NCBI GenBank assembly: GCA_964609155.1
Contig: CAZSRF010000004.1
Location: 24,606 to 88,605, forward strand
Length of the DNA: 64,000 nt
Direction: 5' to 3'
Origin: JAGOUU01 sp964609155
Lineage (GTDB): Bacteria > Pseudomonadota > Gammaproteobacteria > JAGOUU01
Shown: positions 44,749 to 53,979 of the stretch, one piece after another
Position numbering within the stretch: the first letter of the stretch is position 1
How the letters are laid out: each line of letters begins with the position of its first letter
Position numbers and translations under genes: made by a program
Notes under the pieces: generated by a model
Databases searched by the model: none
What the model was told of the DNA's origin: nothing
The model's input: only the letters and a program-made list of their open reading frames with translations

Positions 44749-44778
44749 TTGCAATATAAACACAATGAGAGATATAAT
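44749..44778 (+). promoter_or_regulatory. Predicted promoter of the plus-strand polysaccharide operon
   Basis: TTGCAA (44749-44754) and a perfect TATAAT (44773-44778) are separated by 18 bases, giving a predicted transcription start near 44785 and a leader of about 24 bases before the ATG at 44809. The same 117-base gap also serves the divergent methyltransferase gene; a minus-strand TATAAT lies at 44707-44702, but without a good -35. Confidence 0.55.
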
Positions 44779-44808
44779 TCAAGCTGATTATTTGAAGGTA
44801 GTGAACAA

Positions 44809-46092
44809 ATGAGAAATATTGCAGTTGTTGGTTTAGGTTATGTAGGATTACCTTTAGCGCTGATGTTTGCTAAAAAATTTCATACTATTGGTTATGATAA
44901 TAACATTACACGAATTAAAGAATTACAGTCTAATAACGATCGAACGTTAGAGGTTTTTGCAGAAGATTTAATTGAAACAAAACTAAAATTAACCCATGAT
45001 CCAGCAGATATAGCTAAAGCTGATTTTTATATTATCACTGTACCAACACCAATTGATGATGACAAAAATCCTGATCTTACTGCATTATTATCTGCCTCAC
45101 AGACGGTAGGTAAATTATTAAAACGTGGTGATATAGTTGTTTATGAATCTACGGTTTATCCTGGAGCTACAGAAGAAGATTGTGCGCCCATATTAGAAAA
45201 ATTTTCAGGCTTAAAATGTGGGGTAGACTTTAAACTAGGTTACTCACCAGAGAGAATTAATCCTGGTGATAAAGTTCATACTCTAGATAGAGTAATCAAA
45301 ATAGTATCCGGCCAGGACGCAGAAGCTTTAGAAATAATTTCTCAAGTATACGGTAGTATTATTACAGCAGGATTACATAAGGCAGATACTATTAAGATAG
45401 CTGAGGCAGCAAAGATTATTGAAAATACTCAGCGTGATTTAAATATTGCATTGATGAATGAGTTAGCAATGATATTTAATAAACTAAATATTGACTCTCA
45501 GAAAGTAATTGATGCAGCTAGCACCAAATGGAATTTTATGTCAGTCAGACCTGGTTTAGTTGGTGGGCACTGTATAGGTGTTGATCCTTATTATTTAATT
45601 CATAAAGCAGAGTCAGTTGGCGTCATTCCTAATATTATTAAGTCTGCAAGAGAAGTTAATAATGGTATGGGAATATATATTGCAGAGTTATTGCTAAAGC
45701 AACTAGAAGAATTAAATATAAGTAAATCTCCAGAGCAGACTACTATTGCCATTTTAGGCTTAACATTTAAAGAAAATTGTTCGGACTTAAGAAATAGTCG
45801 TTCAATTGATCTTGTAGAATTTTTATGTAGTAAGGGTTATAAAATACTTATACATGATCCTGAAGCTTTATCCGATGAAGTTGCAACTATTTGTAATTTA
45901 AAATTATTAGATTGGCAAGAGATTAATAATATAGATGCAATGGTTATTAGTGTTGCTCATAATTTTTATAAAGAACTTGACTGCAAAGATCTGGCTTCTA
46001 GATTTAACAATAAACCACTGGTTATTGATGTAAAATCTGTACTAAACACAATGGAATGTAAAAATAATGGCGTGATTTTAACCAAACTATAA
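44809..46092 (+). CDS. wbpA: UDP-N-acetylhexosamine 6-dehydrogenase (UDP-GlcNAc to UDP-GlcNAcA type)
   Basis: An NAD-dependent four-electron dehydrogenase that oxidises C6 of a UDP-HexNAc to the uronic acid. The 427-residue protein has the Rossmann motif GLGYVGLPLA (8-17), the STVYPGATEED block, YSPERINPGDK, and the catalytic-cysteine region GGHCIGVDPYYL. The YSPERINPGD form matches the WbpA/WbpO/TviB group rather than UDP-glucose dehydrogenase. With the following wbpBDE-type genes it would supply UDP-GlcNAcA, the first step to 2,3-diamino uronic acids. It is the first gene of a long plus-strand operon. Confidence 0.82.
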   Translation: MRNIAVVGLGYVGLPLALMFAKKFHTIGYDNNITRIKELQSNNDRTLEVFAEDLIETKLKLTHDPADIAKADFYIITVPTPIDDDKNPDLTALLSASQTVGKLLKRGDIVVYESTVYPGATEEDCAPILEKFSGLKCGVDFKLGYSPERINPGDKVHTLDRVIKIVSGQDAEALEIISQVYGSIITAGLHKADTIKIAEAAKIIENTQRDLNIALMNELAMIFNKLNIDSQKVIDAASTKWNFMSVRPGLVGGHCIGVDPYYLIHKAESVGVIPNIIKSAREVNNGMGIYIAELLLKQLEELNISKSPEQTTIAILGLTFKENCSDLRNSRSIDLVEFLCSKGYKILIHDPEALSDEVATICNLKLLDWQEINNIDAMVISVAHNFYKELDCKDLASRFNNKPLVIDVKSVLNTMECKNNGVILTKL

Positions 46093-46113
46093 AAAAAATT
46101 ATAAAAAAGTATT

Positions 46114-47733
46114 ATGAATATATCTGTTGACCAATCTAAATGTAAACCTAATTCTATAGCTGTTGTTGGTGCAGGTTACTGGGGAAAGAATTTAATTCGC
46201 GTATTTGCTGAGTTGAATGCTTTACACACGGTGTGTGATGCTAATCTAGAGCTTGCACAAGGCTTTGCAGATAAATACTCTGTTAAAATTAATTCTTGGC
46301 AGAATATTCTTGCTGATCAAGATATTACAGCTGTTGCCTTAGCTGTACCCGCAAGTCAACATGCAAAGTTTGCAAAAGAAGCTATTTTAGCGAATAAACA
46401 TGTTTTTGTGGAAAAACCTATAGCTTTAGATGTTAATGATGCGAAAGAGCTATGTTTACTTGCTAAACAATATAATAAAATTCTGATGGTAGGACATTTA
46501 TTGCATTATCATCCTGCTTTTATAAAATTAAAAGAGTTAATTTCGCAAGGGGAATTAGGCAAATTACAGTATATTTATTCTAATAGATTAAGTTTGGGTA
46601 AGATTCGCCGCGAAGAAGATATCTTATGGAGTTTTGCTCCGCATGATATCTCTATGATCTTATCATTAGTTAATCAAGAGCCAACAGATGTAAAAGCAAC
46701 TGCTGGGTATTATTTAAATAAAAATATTGCTGATGTTACAACAACTCATTTAACTTTTGCCAGTGGCGAACAGGCTCATGTTTTTGTATCATGGCTTCAT
46801 CCTATAAAAGAACAAAAGATTGTAGTTATTGGTGATAAATCAATGGCTGTTTTTGATGATACTCAGGATTGGCAGAACAAGTTAACGATGTATTATCATA
46901 AGTTAAGATGGTTAGAAGGCATTCCTCAATTCGACAAAGTCGATGGAAATCCTATTCAATTGATAGAATCGGAGCCATTAAAAAACGAGCTGTCACATTT
47001 TATAGATTGTATTAATACTAATAAACAACCAAGAACAGATGGTTATGAAGCACTGCGAGTCTTGAAAGTATTGCAGCAAGCATCGTGTGAGATGGGGTTA
47101 AGTTTGTCAGGTAAAACTGAGCAGACTAAACAGACTGTACAAGCTCAAGTCAAAACAAATAGCTACTTTGTTCATGATACAGCGATAGTAGATGATAAAG
47201 TAGAAATAGGCGAAGGTTCAAAAATTTGGCATTTTAGCCATGTATTATCTAAAAGTAAGCTTGGTAAAAACTGTATTATTGGTCAAAATGTTATGTTAGG
47301 GCCTGAAGTTACCGTTGGGGATAACTGTAAGATTCAAAATAATGTAAGTTTATACAAGGGTGTTATTTTAGGCAAAGGTGTCTTTTGTGGGCCATCTTGT
47401 GTCTTTACGAATGTAAATACTCCAAGGGCAGAAGTTGAACGCAAAGAGGAGTTTCTGCCAACAATAGTTGGAGATGGAGTAACTATAGGTGCTAATGCAA
47501 CTATAGTGTGTGGTGCAAAATTAGGTGAATACTCTTTTGTTGGTGCGGGTGCTGTTGTTACAAAAGATGTACCTCCTCATGCATTAGTGGTTGGTAATCC
47601 TGCCAGACAAATTGGCTGGGTTAGCCATGCCGGTGAACGTTTAGGTTCTGATTTAATTTGTCCACGTGAAAAAAGAGCATATAAAATAAATAGTAATCAA
47701 TTAGTAGAGATAGAGCATGAGTACAGTTGCTAG
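46114..47733 (+). CDS. Fused Gfo/Idh/MocA oxidoreductase and hexapeptide N-acetyltransferase (WbpB-WbpD type)
   Basis: Two consecutive enzymes in one polypeptide of 539 residues. The N-terminal part (about 1-335) is a Gfo/Idh/MocA NAD-dependent oxidoreductase with VGAGYWGKNLIRVF and the conserved EKP (HVFVEKPIALD), matching the 3-dehydrogenase WbpB. The C-terminal part (about 350-539) is a left-handed beta-helix acetyltransferase (KIWHFSHV, IQNNVSLYKGV, FCGPSCVFTNV, VGNPARQIGWVS), matching WbpD. Together with WbpE they would oxidise, aminate and acetylate C3 of UDP-GlcNAcA. The end overlaps the WbpE gene by 17 bases. Confidence 0.88.
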   Translation: MNISVDQSKCKPNSIAVVGAGYWGKNLIRVFAELNALHTVCDANLELAQGFADKYSVKINSWQNILADQDITAVALAVPASQHAKFAKEAILANKHVFVEKPIALDVNDAKELCLLAKQYNKILMVGHLLHYHPAFIKLKELISQGELGKLQYIYSNRLSLGKIRREEDILWSFAPHDISMILSLVNQEPTDVKATAGYYLNKNIADVTTTHLTFASGEQAHVFVSWLHPIKEQKIVVIGDKSMAVFDDTQDWQNKLTMYYHKLRWLEGIPQFDKVDGNPIQLIESEPLKNELSHFIDCINTNKQPRTDGYEALRVLKVLQQASCEMGLSLSGKTEQTKQTVQAQVKTNSYFVHDTAIVDDKVEIGEGSKIWHFSHVLSKSKLGKNCIIGQNVMLGPEVTVGDNCKIQNNVSLYKGVILGKGVFCGPSCVFTNVNTPRAEVERKEEFLPTIVGDGVTIGANATIVCGAKLGEYSFVGAGAVVTKDVPPHALVVGNPARQIGWVSHAGERLGSDLICPREKRAYKINSNQLVEIEHEYSC

Positions 47734-48883
47734 TAAATTAGAAAATTTGGCATTTATCAATTTAAAAAAACAACAGCAAGGTATTCAAACTGAAGTTGAA
47801 ACAGCCATTGCAAAAGTATTAAAGCATGGGAATTATATACTTGGTCCAGAAGTAGAAGAATTAGAAAAAAAATTAGCACATTTTTGTGGTGCAAAGTATG
47901 CAATTACTTGTGCTAATGGTACAGATGCTTTGCATCTTATATTGCGTGCAAAAAACATCGGGCCAGGGGATGTGGTCTTTGTTCCTAGTTTTACATTTGC
48001 AGCAACTGCAGAAGTTGTAAGTTTAGTTGGTGCAGTACCATTTTTTATTGATGTCCAGGCAGATAGCTACAATATGGATCCGGGTAGTTTATTAGAAGGC
48101 ATAAAACAGGTGCGTGAACAGGGCTTAACCCCAAAATGTGTTATAACAGTGGATTTATTTGGAACACCAGCAGATTACGATAAAATCAACGCGATAGCCC
48201 AAGAAAATAATTTGTGGGTATTAGCAGATGGTGCACAAAGCTTTGGTGGTAAGTATAAAACGCAGTCTGTAGGTAAGCTCGGGCTTGCAACAGCTACAAG
48301 TTTCTTCCCCGCAAAGCCTTTGGGTTGTTATGGTGATGGGGGTGCTATTTTTACTGATAGTGATGAGCTTGAAAATATATTAAAAAGCCTAAGAGTGCAT
48401 GGTAAAGGTTATGATAAATATGACAATGTTCGAGTAGGTTTAAATAGCAGGTTAGATACTATTCAGGCAGCTATTTTATTAGAAAAATTAAAAGTATTCC
48501 CAAAAGAAATTAATCATCGTCAACAAGTAGCCAATGTGTATAATAAGCACTTGTCTTCTTTGGTTCAAACACCTGTTATTCCTGCAGATGGTAGCGTTTC
48601 TACTTGGGCTCAATATACGGTGGTTTTGCCCGAGTCTATCGATCGTAAGTTTTTAATGGATAGTTTAGCTAAGCAGGGTGTGCCTACGGTTATCTATTAC
48701 CCTAAGCCGCTGCATTTACAAGAAGCATATAGACATTATCCTAAGTTAGAATCTGGTTTACCTATTACGCAGATGCTCATGAATAAAGTAATGAGTTTGC
48801 CGATGGATGGTTATATAGATTCAAACACAGTTGAAGCAATTTGTGAAATCATGACTGATATTATTAAGTTGATAAAAGGCTGA
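47717..48883 (+). CDS. wbpE: PLP-dependent UDP-sugar 3-aminotransferase (WbpE type, DegT/DnrJ/EryC1 family)
   Basis: A DegT/DnrJ/EryC1 aminotransferase expected to transfer an amino group to C3 of the 3-keto sugar made by the WbpB domain. The 388-residue protein shows FINLKKQQQGIQTEVE, KHGNYILGPEV, CANGTDALHL, DGAQSFGGKY, and the PLP lysine in TSFFPAKPLGCYGDGGA (near 200). These blocks correspond closely to P. aeruginosa WbpE as I know it. The gene overlaps the preceding fusion gene, and the three steps lie next to each other. Confidence 0.88.
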   Translation: MSTVASKLENLAFINLKKQQQGIQTEVETAIAKVLKHGNYILGPEVEELEKKLAHFCGAKYAITCANGTDALHLILRAKNIGPGDVVFVPSFTFAATAEVVSLVGAVPFFIDVQADSYNMDPGSLLEGIKQVREQGLTPKCVITVDLFGTPADYDKINAIAQENNLWVLADGAQSFGGKYKTQSVGKLGLATATSFFPAKPLGCYGDGGAIFTDSDELENILKSLRVHGKGYDKYDNVRVGLNSRLDTIQAAILLEKLKVFPKEINHRQQVANVYNKHLSSLVQTPVIPADGSVSTWAQYTVVLPESIDRKFLMDSLAKQGVPTVIYYPKPLHLQEAYRHYPKLESGLPITQMLMNKVMSLPMDGYIDSNTVEAICEIMTDIIKLIKG

Positions 48884-48889
48884 TGGTTA

Positions 48890-50407
48890 ATGAAATTAAA
48901 AATATTATTGTTATGCAATAAACCAAGAGATCAAGCTAGTACTGTTTGTGAGCATATCGATGCTATTGTAGAATACTCTAAGTATCAGATTGATACTTTT
49001 GATCCTAGATATTCAGTTATAGATAAAAAATTTTTATCCAAATATGATGTAATAATTATTCATTATTCTATCGTAATTATCTTGGATGCTTATTTGCCAA
49101 CAAAAAGCCGATTTTACATTGCTAATTTCTCTGGCCCTAAAATTTTATTTATTCAAGATGAGTATAGATTTGTTAATCATACTGTCAGTTGTATCAAAGC
49201 ATTAGGTATCAATACGGTTTTCACCTGTGTTCCAGAGCATGAAATTCCTCAAGTATATTGTCAAAAGAGATTAGAATCGACTCGTTTTATTAATACCTTA
49301 ACGGGCTATGTCAACACTAAATTTTTAGATAATCAACTCTTGCCTTCTTATGAAGAACGAGAAAATGATGTCATCTATCGAGGTCGTAAGCTATCAGCAT
49401 GTTATGGGCGACTTGCTAGAGAAAAATTTGAAATTGTTAACAAATTTTATACTGCAACTTCAGAAGCTGATTTAATTTTAGATCTTTCCTACAAAGAAGA
49501 AGACAGGATTTACGGAGAAAAATGGTTAAATTTTATAAAATCCAGTAAAGCCACTTTAGGTACTGAAAGTGGTGCATCAGTATTTGACTTTACAGGAGAA
49601 ATTAATAAACTTGTCCATAGATATGAGATGCAATTTCCTGAGGCTAGTTTTGAAGAGATTGAAGAAAAATTTTTTCCCGGACTAGATGGGCTGATAAAAG
49701 TTAATCAGCTGTCACCTAGGATATTTGAGGCTGCTTGCTTTAAAACCTTGATGATTCTTTATGAGGGTGAATATTCAGGTGCTTTAATACCATGGAGGCA
49801 TTATTTGCCTTTAAAGAAAGATTTTTCAAATATTCAAGAAGTTCTGAATGTTTTATCTAATAGAGAAAAATGGCAAGAAATTGTTGATAATGCATATGAT
49901 GAAATAGCAAAAAATCCTAAGTACAGTTATCAAAATTTTGTGGAAAATGTAGACGAAGTGATAGCTGGTTATAATATACAGCGTGACGCTATTAGAAATA
50001 AATGGGAAAGACTATGTATTATTTTTGAACATGGGTTGATAGCTTTTAAAAGAACGCGGTATCTTTTTATTAAAGGACTGAAATTATTTGCTGTCCTATT
50101 CGCTTTGAAAGTGAGAAGCATTTGCACAAAAATTATGTCTTCTTTAAATCGCTTACTTTTTAGCTTAATACGATATTATAGAAAAAAGAAATTAATAAAA
50201 AACTTTAAAAAATATTTTTGTTTTTATTATACCATTGATAATCAAGTTATTGCTTGTGCATCTTTGCCGACATGTGATAGCAAAGCTTTAGTGCGAGAAA
50301 AAGAAATATCACGAAAGCTTCGAAAATTATTAGAGACGAAAATACCTCATAAGGTTATCATATGTGATAACTGTAAGTGGGTCCAACAAGGTTATAACCC
50401 TATATAA
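48890..50407 (+). CDS. Uncharacterised glycosyltransferase-like protein, paralogue 2
   Basis: I cannot assign a specific activity. The 505-residue protein shares blocks along its first 365 residues with the C-terminal half of the 38407-40932 product and with the gene at 52391: IIIHYS, KILFIQDEYR, VFTCVPE, LTGY, YRGRKLS, RIYGEKW, LGTESGASVFDF, NQLSPRIFEA and LMILYEGEYSG. The late block, an Arg-x-Phe-Glu-Ala motif before a substrate-like loop, resembles the donor site of GT-B enzymes of the CgeB/GT4-like group. The remaining 140 residues are basic and hydrophobic and end with VIICDNCK. It is followed 29 bases later by an amidotransferase gene. Confidence 0.65.
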   Translation: MKLKILLLCNKPRDQASTVCEHIDAIVEYSKYQIDTFDPRYSVIDKKFLSKYDVIIIHYSIVIILDAYLPTKSRFYIANFSGPKILFIQDEYRFVNHTVSCIKALGINTVFTCVPEHEIPQVYCQKRLESTRFINTLTGYVNTKFLDNQLLPSYEERENDVIYRGRKLSACYGRLAREKFEIVNKFYTATSEADLILDLSYKEEDRIYGEKWLNFIKSSKATLGTESGASVFDFTGEINKLVHRYEMQFPEASFEEIEEKFFPGLDGLIKVNQLSPRIFEAACFKTLMILYEGEYSGALIPWRHYLPLKKDFSNIQEVLNVLSNREKWQEIVDNAYDEIAKNPKYSYQNFVENVDEVIAGYNIQRDAIRNKWERLCIIFEHGLIAFKRTRYLFIKGLKLFAVLFALKVRSICTKIMSSLNRLLFSLIRYYRKKKLIKNFKKYFCFYYTIDNQVIACASLPTCDSKALVREKEISRKLRKLLETKIPHKVIICDNCKWVQQGYNPI

Positions 50408-50436
50408 AAATCTTAATTCTTAATCCTTAATCCTAT

Positions 50437-52413
50437 ATGTGTGGCATCAACGGTATCTACCTAAATAATTTAAAAGATAATCGAGAATTATTTCATTATC
50501 TTCAAGTGATGAATACATTAATCAAACATCGAGGTCCAGATGGCCAAGGAATATGGTTAAGTAAAGATGACTCTCTCGAAAGCTCTCGTTCTAGATTAGG
50601 ATTAGGGCATGTAAGGTTAAGTATTATTGATTTATCAACAGCTGCCAACCAGCCTTTTGTTGATGCTTTTGGCAATTGCTTAGTTTTTAATGGGGAAATA
50701 TATAATTATATAGAATTGCGACAAAAATTAAAAAACCATTGGCAGTTTACAACACAATCAGATACAGAGGTTATTTTAGCTGCGTACCAACACTATGGAT
50801 CAGATTTTTTAAATTATTTAGAGGGCATGTTTGCTTTTGCTTTGTGGGACAATCAGCAGAAAAAATTAATACTTGTACGTGATCGTATAGGGATTAAATC
50901 TTTGTACTATTATACAAGAGGATCTATTGATGGTTTGGATTTGTATTTTTCATCTGAGCCCAAAGCATTATTACCATTTGTAGATAATCTACAAGTTAAT
51001 CCAGCAGGTCTAACAGAGTATTTAATGTTTCAATACCCTTTGCAAGAAGATTTAATTTTTGCTGGGATTAAGCAGTTACTACCTGCACAACAGCTTGTAG
51101 TGCATAATAACAAAATAACAAGTTCTATTTATTGGCAATTAAATTATAGTAATTATTATACGAATCCTAAATTAGCACGTTCAGAATTTGTTGAATTAAT
51201 GCATAATGTTATCCAAAAGCATTTGCGTAGTGATGTACCTTTAGGTTCATATCTAAGTGGTGGCGTTGATTCTAGTTTGGTAACGTTATTGTTAAAAAAA
51301 CAAACCAACCAGTTTAAATTGGCTATTAATGGTCGATTTGCAGAAGATACTACTTTTGATGAGAGTAATTATGCAAAAAAAGCTGCTGCAGAATCAGGAG
51401 TAGATTTAAAAATAGTCGATATATCAGTTGATGACTTTATTGCTAATATTAATAATATTATTTATCACCTAGACTATCCAGCTGCAGGTCCTGGCTCTTT
51501 TCCTCAATATATGGTCTCTAAAGAAGCAAGTAGGCATGTAAAAGTTATGCTAGGCGGGCAAGGTGGTGACGAACTTTTTGGTGGTTATGCGCGTTACACG
51601 TTAATTTATTTAGATCAAGTAATTAAGCATGCAATGGATGGTGATTTAAACAACCCTTGTTTATTACCAGACCCTACAAGATTGCTTAGCCAGTTAAGTA
51701 TTTTATCGCAATATAAGCCTTTGTATAAACAGTTTATGAGTAAAGACTGTTTTAGTGCATATTCAAAGCGTTATTATGATTTAATTAACAAAGTTGATGA
51801 TTTTACGCAAGAAGAAATAGACTGGCATAGTCTACCCGTAGCTAATATATATAGTAAGTTTGAAAATATTTTTAATTCAACACAACAAGAACATGATTAT
51901 TTGTTAAATAAAGTCCAGTATTTTGACTTTAAATGCTTGTTACCAGCGTTATTACATGTTGAAGATCGTGTGAGTATGGCCCATGGTATAGAGTCGCGTG
52001 TTCCCTTATTAGATCATAGAGTTGCTGAATTTGCAGCAGGGCTTTCGCCTAATATTAAGTTTGCAGATGGAGAGATGAAAGGATTTCTAAAGTCTTGTTA
52101 TGGCAAATTATTACCTCAAGAAATTTTAAATCGTAAAGATAAAATGGGATTTCCCGTTCCAATTAATCAATGGGCTCAAAGTTCTAAAGAATTTAAAAAT
52201 TTTATTATGGATACTTTTAGCACGATAAATGCCAAAAACAGAGATTATATTAATTATGATTTTTTATTAAATAACTTATCGTTAAATAAAGGGTTTTCAC
52301 GGAAACTATGGGGTATGTTGAGCTTAGAATTATGGTATCAAAACTATATAGACAAACAAGAGAGTTATCGAACTCTAGTTTCAAAAAATTATGAAGATAT
52401 TAATATTATGTAA
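50437..52413 (+). CDS. Asparagine synthase-like glutamine amidotransferase (copy 2)
   Basis: The second AsnB-type amidotransferase of the locus, 658 residues. It has nucleophile Cys2 in MCGINGIYL, then LIKHRGPDGQGIW, HVRLSIIDLS, NGEIYNYIELR, and the PP-loop SGGVDSSLV (near 273), followed by GGQGGDELFGGYARY and RVSMAHGIESRVPLLDH. It is distinctly different from copy 1, so not a recent duplicate. Its end overlaps the next glycosyltransferase-like gene by 23 bases. Amidation of a uronic acid in the polysaccharide is the likely job, by context only. Confidence 0.87.
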   Translation: MCGINGIYLNNLKDNRELFHYLQVMNTLIKHRGPDGQGIWLSKDDSLESSRSRLGLGHVRLSIIDLSTAANQPFVDAFGNCLVFNGEIYNYIELRQKLKNHWQFTTQSDTEVILAAYQHYGSDFLNYLEGMFAFALWDNQQKKLILVRDRIGIKSLYYYTRGSIDGLDLYFSSEPKALLPFVDNLQVNPAGLTEYLMFQYPLQEDLIFAGIKQLLPAQQLVVHNNKITSSIYWQLNYSNYYTNPKLARSEFVELMHNVIQKHLRSDVPLGSYLSGGVDSSLVTLLLKKQTNQFKLAINGRFAEDTTFDESNYAKKAAAESGVDLKIVDISVDDFIANINNIIYHLDYPAAGPGSFPQYMVSKEASRHVKVMLGGQGGDELFGGYARYTLIYLDQVIKHAMDGDLNNPCLLPDPTRLLSQLSILSQYKPLYKQFMSKDCFSAYSKRYYDLINKVDDFTQEEIDWHSLPVANIYSKFENIFNSTQQEHDYLLNKVQYFDFKCLLPALLHVEDRVSMAHGIESRVPLLDHRVAEFAAGLSPNIKFADGEMKGFLKSCYGKLLPQEILNRKDKMGFPVPINQWAQSSKEFKNFIMDTFSTINAKNRDYINYDFLLNNLSLNKGFSRKLWGMLSLELWYQNYIDKQESYRTLVSKNYEDINIM

Positions 52414-53947
52414 TTTAATCGCTAATACAGCAGCCACAGTAGGCGATCATATTTCAGCTTTTTTGAAATATTCAGAAAATAAATTCGAAACATTTAATTG
52501 TATTAAAAATAAACTTAGTCTTGAATTATTAAATAATTATGATGCTGTAATGATTCATTATAGTATTTTAATAGAAATGGATTATTATTTATCGCCAATT
52601 AATCGTTATATTTTGTCTCAATATCAAGGCTTAAAAATTATTTTTTTACAAGATGAAAATCGTAATGTTAATAAAATAGTGAATTGTATAAAAAATTTAA
52701 ATATTGATCTTGTTTTTACGGTGGTTCCCAGTCGAGAAATACAAAAAGTTTATTCAGTAAATTTGTTACCAGGAGTGATTGTCACTAATGTTTTAACGGG
52801 ATATGTGCAGGAAAACTTATTACATCAGGATGTGCCAGGTTATGATAAAAGACTTGTAGATGTGGTTTATCGCGCAAGAAAATTATCTGCAAGTTTCGGC
52901 CGTCTTTGTTATGAAAAATATACGATAGCAGATAAATTTAATGAAGATGCAAAAAAGTATCATCTAAAAGTAGACATTTCAGCCTTAGAAACAGATAGAA
53001 TATATGGCCAAGCTTGGATCAATTTCTTGCTTGCTAGCAAAGCTTGTTTGGGCGTAGAAAGCGGTGGTTCGTTGTTTGATTATACTGGTAAAATAAGGGC
53101 GGCAGTAGAGCGCCACGAATTATTATATCCGGATACTAGTTTTGATGAACTTGAGAAATTATATTTCCAGGGCCTGGATTATAATGTTAACTATAATCAG
53201 ATCTCTCCTAGGCATTTTGAAGCAGCTGCTTTAAAAACATTGATGATTTTATATGAAGGTGAATATTCTAATATTTTGCATCCATGGCAGCATTATGTGC
53301 CTTTAAAAAAAGATCATAGTAATATACAAGACGTTATTGCTGTTATTAATAATCAAAGCCAATGGGAGGAAATTACTTCTCGCGCCTATCAAGAAATAGC
53401 TTTGAATCCATTGTATAGCTTTAAGCACTTTGTTGAACAATTTGATAGTATTGTGAGAGCACAAAAGCAATCTAATTTATTTAGTTCATCTGATATTCCG
53501 TGTTCTTTGAATCTACCGAAAGTTATGCAATCTAACTGCAAACAGAGTATATTGAGTTATCTTTTAAAATTTCTTAATTATATAAAGATTACTATAAGAC
53601 AAGTAGGTGCTAAAATTTATTGGCGGTTAGAAAAGATTTGTGCTGATGCAGATTCAAATAAAGTTGAGGGTGTAAAGTATGAGTTTATTAAATTTTTTAA
53701 AAATAAAATTAAATTATTAGGAATGCATGCTCGTGATTATGATAAAGCTAATAATAAATTATTACTAATATTTAGTATTTTTTATTATAAGCGTCATTTT
53801 AATAAAGCAGCAGTTCATACAGAAGATAAGGATCTTATTTTTTGTTTGCATGATTCTACTAAACCTAAAATTAAGCCAGGTTTCTACAATTTACTGTTTA
53901 AAAGAATTAAAATATGCGATAATTGCCGTATTTTCGTAGGGTTTTAA
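52391..53947 (+). CDS. Uncharacterised glycosyltransferase-like protein, paralogue 3
   Basis: No specific activity can be assigned. The 518-residue protein aligns with paralogue 2 and with the C-terminal half of the 38407 gene product over about 370 residues (MIHYS, IIFLQDENR, VFTVVPS, LTGYVQ, DRIYGQAW, LGVESGGSLFDY, NQISPRHFEAAALKTLMILY, YVPLKKDHSNI). The C-terminal tail is different in sequence but again ends with KICDNCR. The start MKILILCN at 52391 lies inside the amidotransferase gene. The tandem arrangement paralogue-amidotransferase-paralogue is notable. Confidence 0.65.
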   Translation: MKILILCNLIANTAATVGDHISAFLKYSENKFETFNCIKNKLSLELLNNYDAVMIHYSILIEMDYYLSPINRYILSQYQGLKIIFLQDENRNVNKIVNCIKNLNIDLVFTVVPSREIQKVYSVNLLPGVIVTNVLTGYVQENLLHQDVPGYDKRLVDVVYRARKLSASFGRLCYEKYTIADKFNEDAKKYHLKVDISALETDRIYGQAWINFLLASKACLGVESGGSLFDYTGKIRAAVERHELLYPDTSFDELEKLYFQGLDYNVNYNQISPRHFEAAALKTLMILYEGEYSNILHPWQHYVPLKKDHSNIQDVIAVINNQSQWEEITSRAYQEIALNPLYSFKHFVEQFDSIVRAQKQSNLFSSSDIPCSLNLPKVMQSNCKQSILSYLLKFLNYIKITIRQVGAKIYWRLEKICADADSNKVEGVKYEFIKFFKNKIKLLGMHARDYDKANNKLLLIFSIFYYKRHFNKAAVHTEDKDLIFCLHDSTKPKIKPGFYNLLFKRIKICDNCRIFVGF

Positions 53948-53979
53948 AATAATATTAATATCAAGAGTGAGAGAGCGTT

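Noticed and set aside
47658..47673. parS-like CCACGTGAA inside the WbpB-WbpD fusion gene.
   Set aside because: Four mismatches to the 16-base palindrome; only the central CACGTG and part of one arm match.
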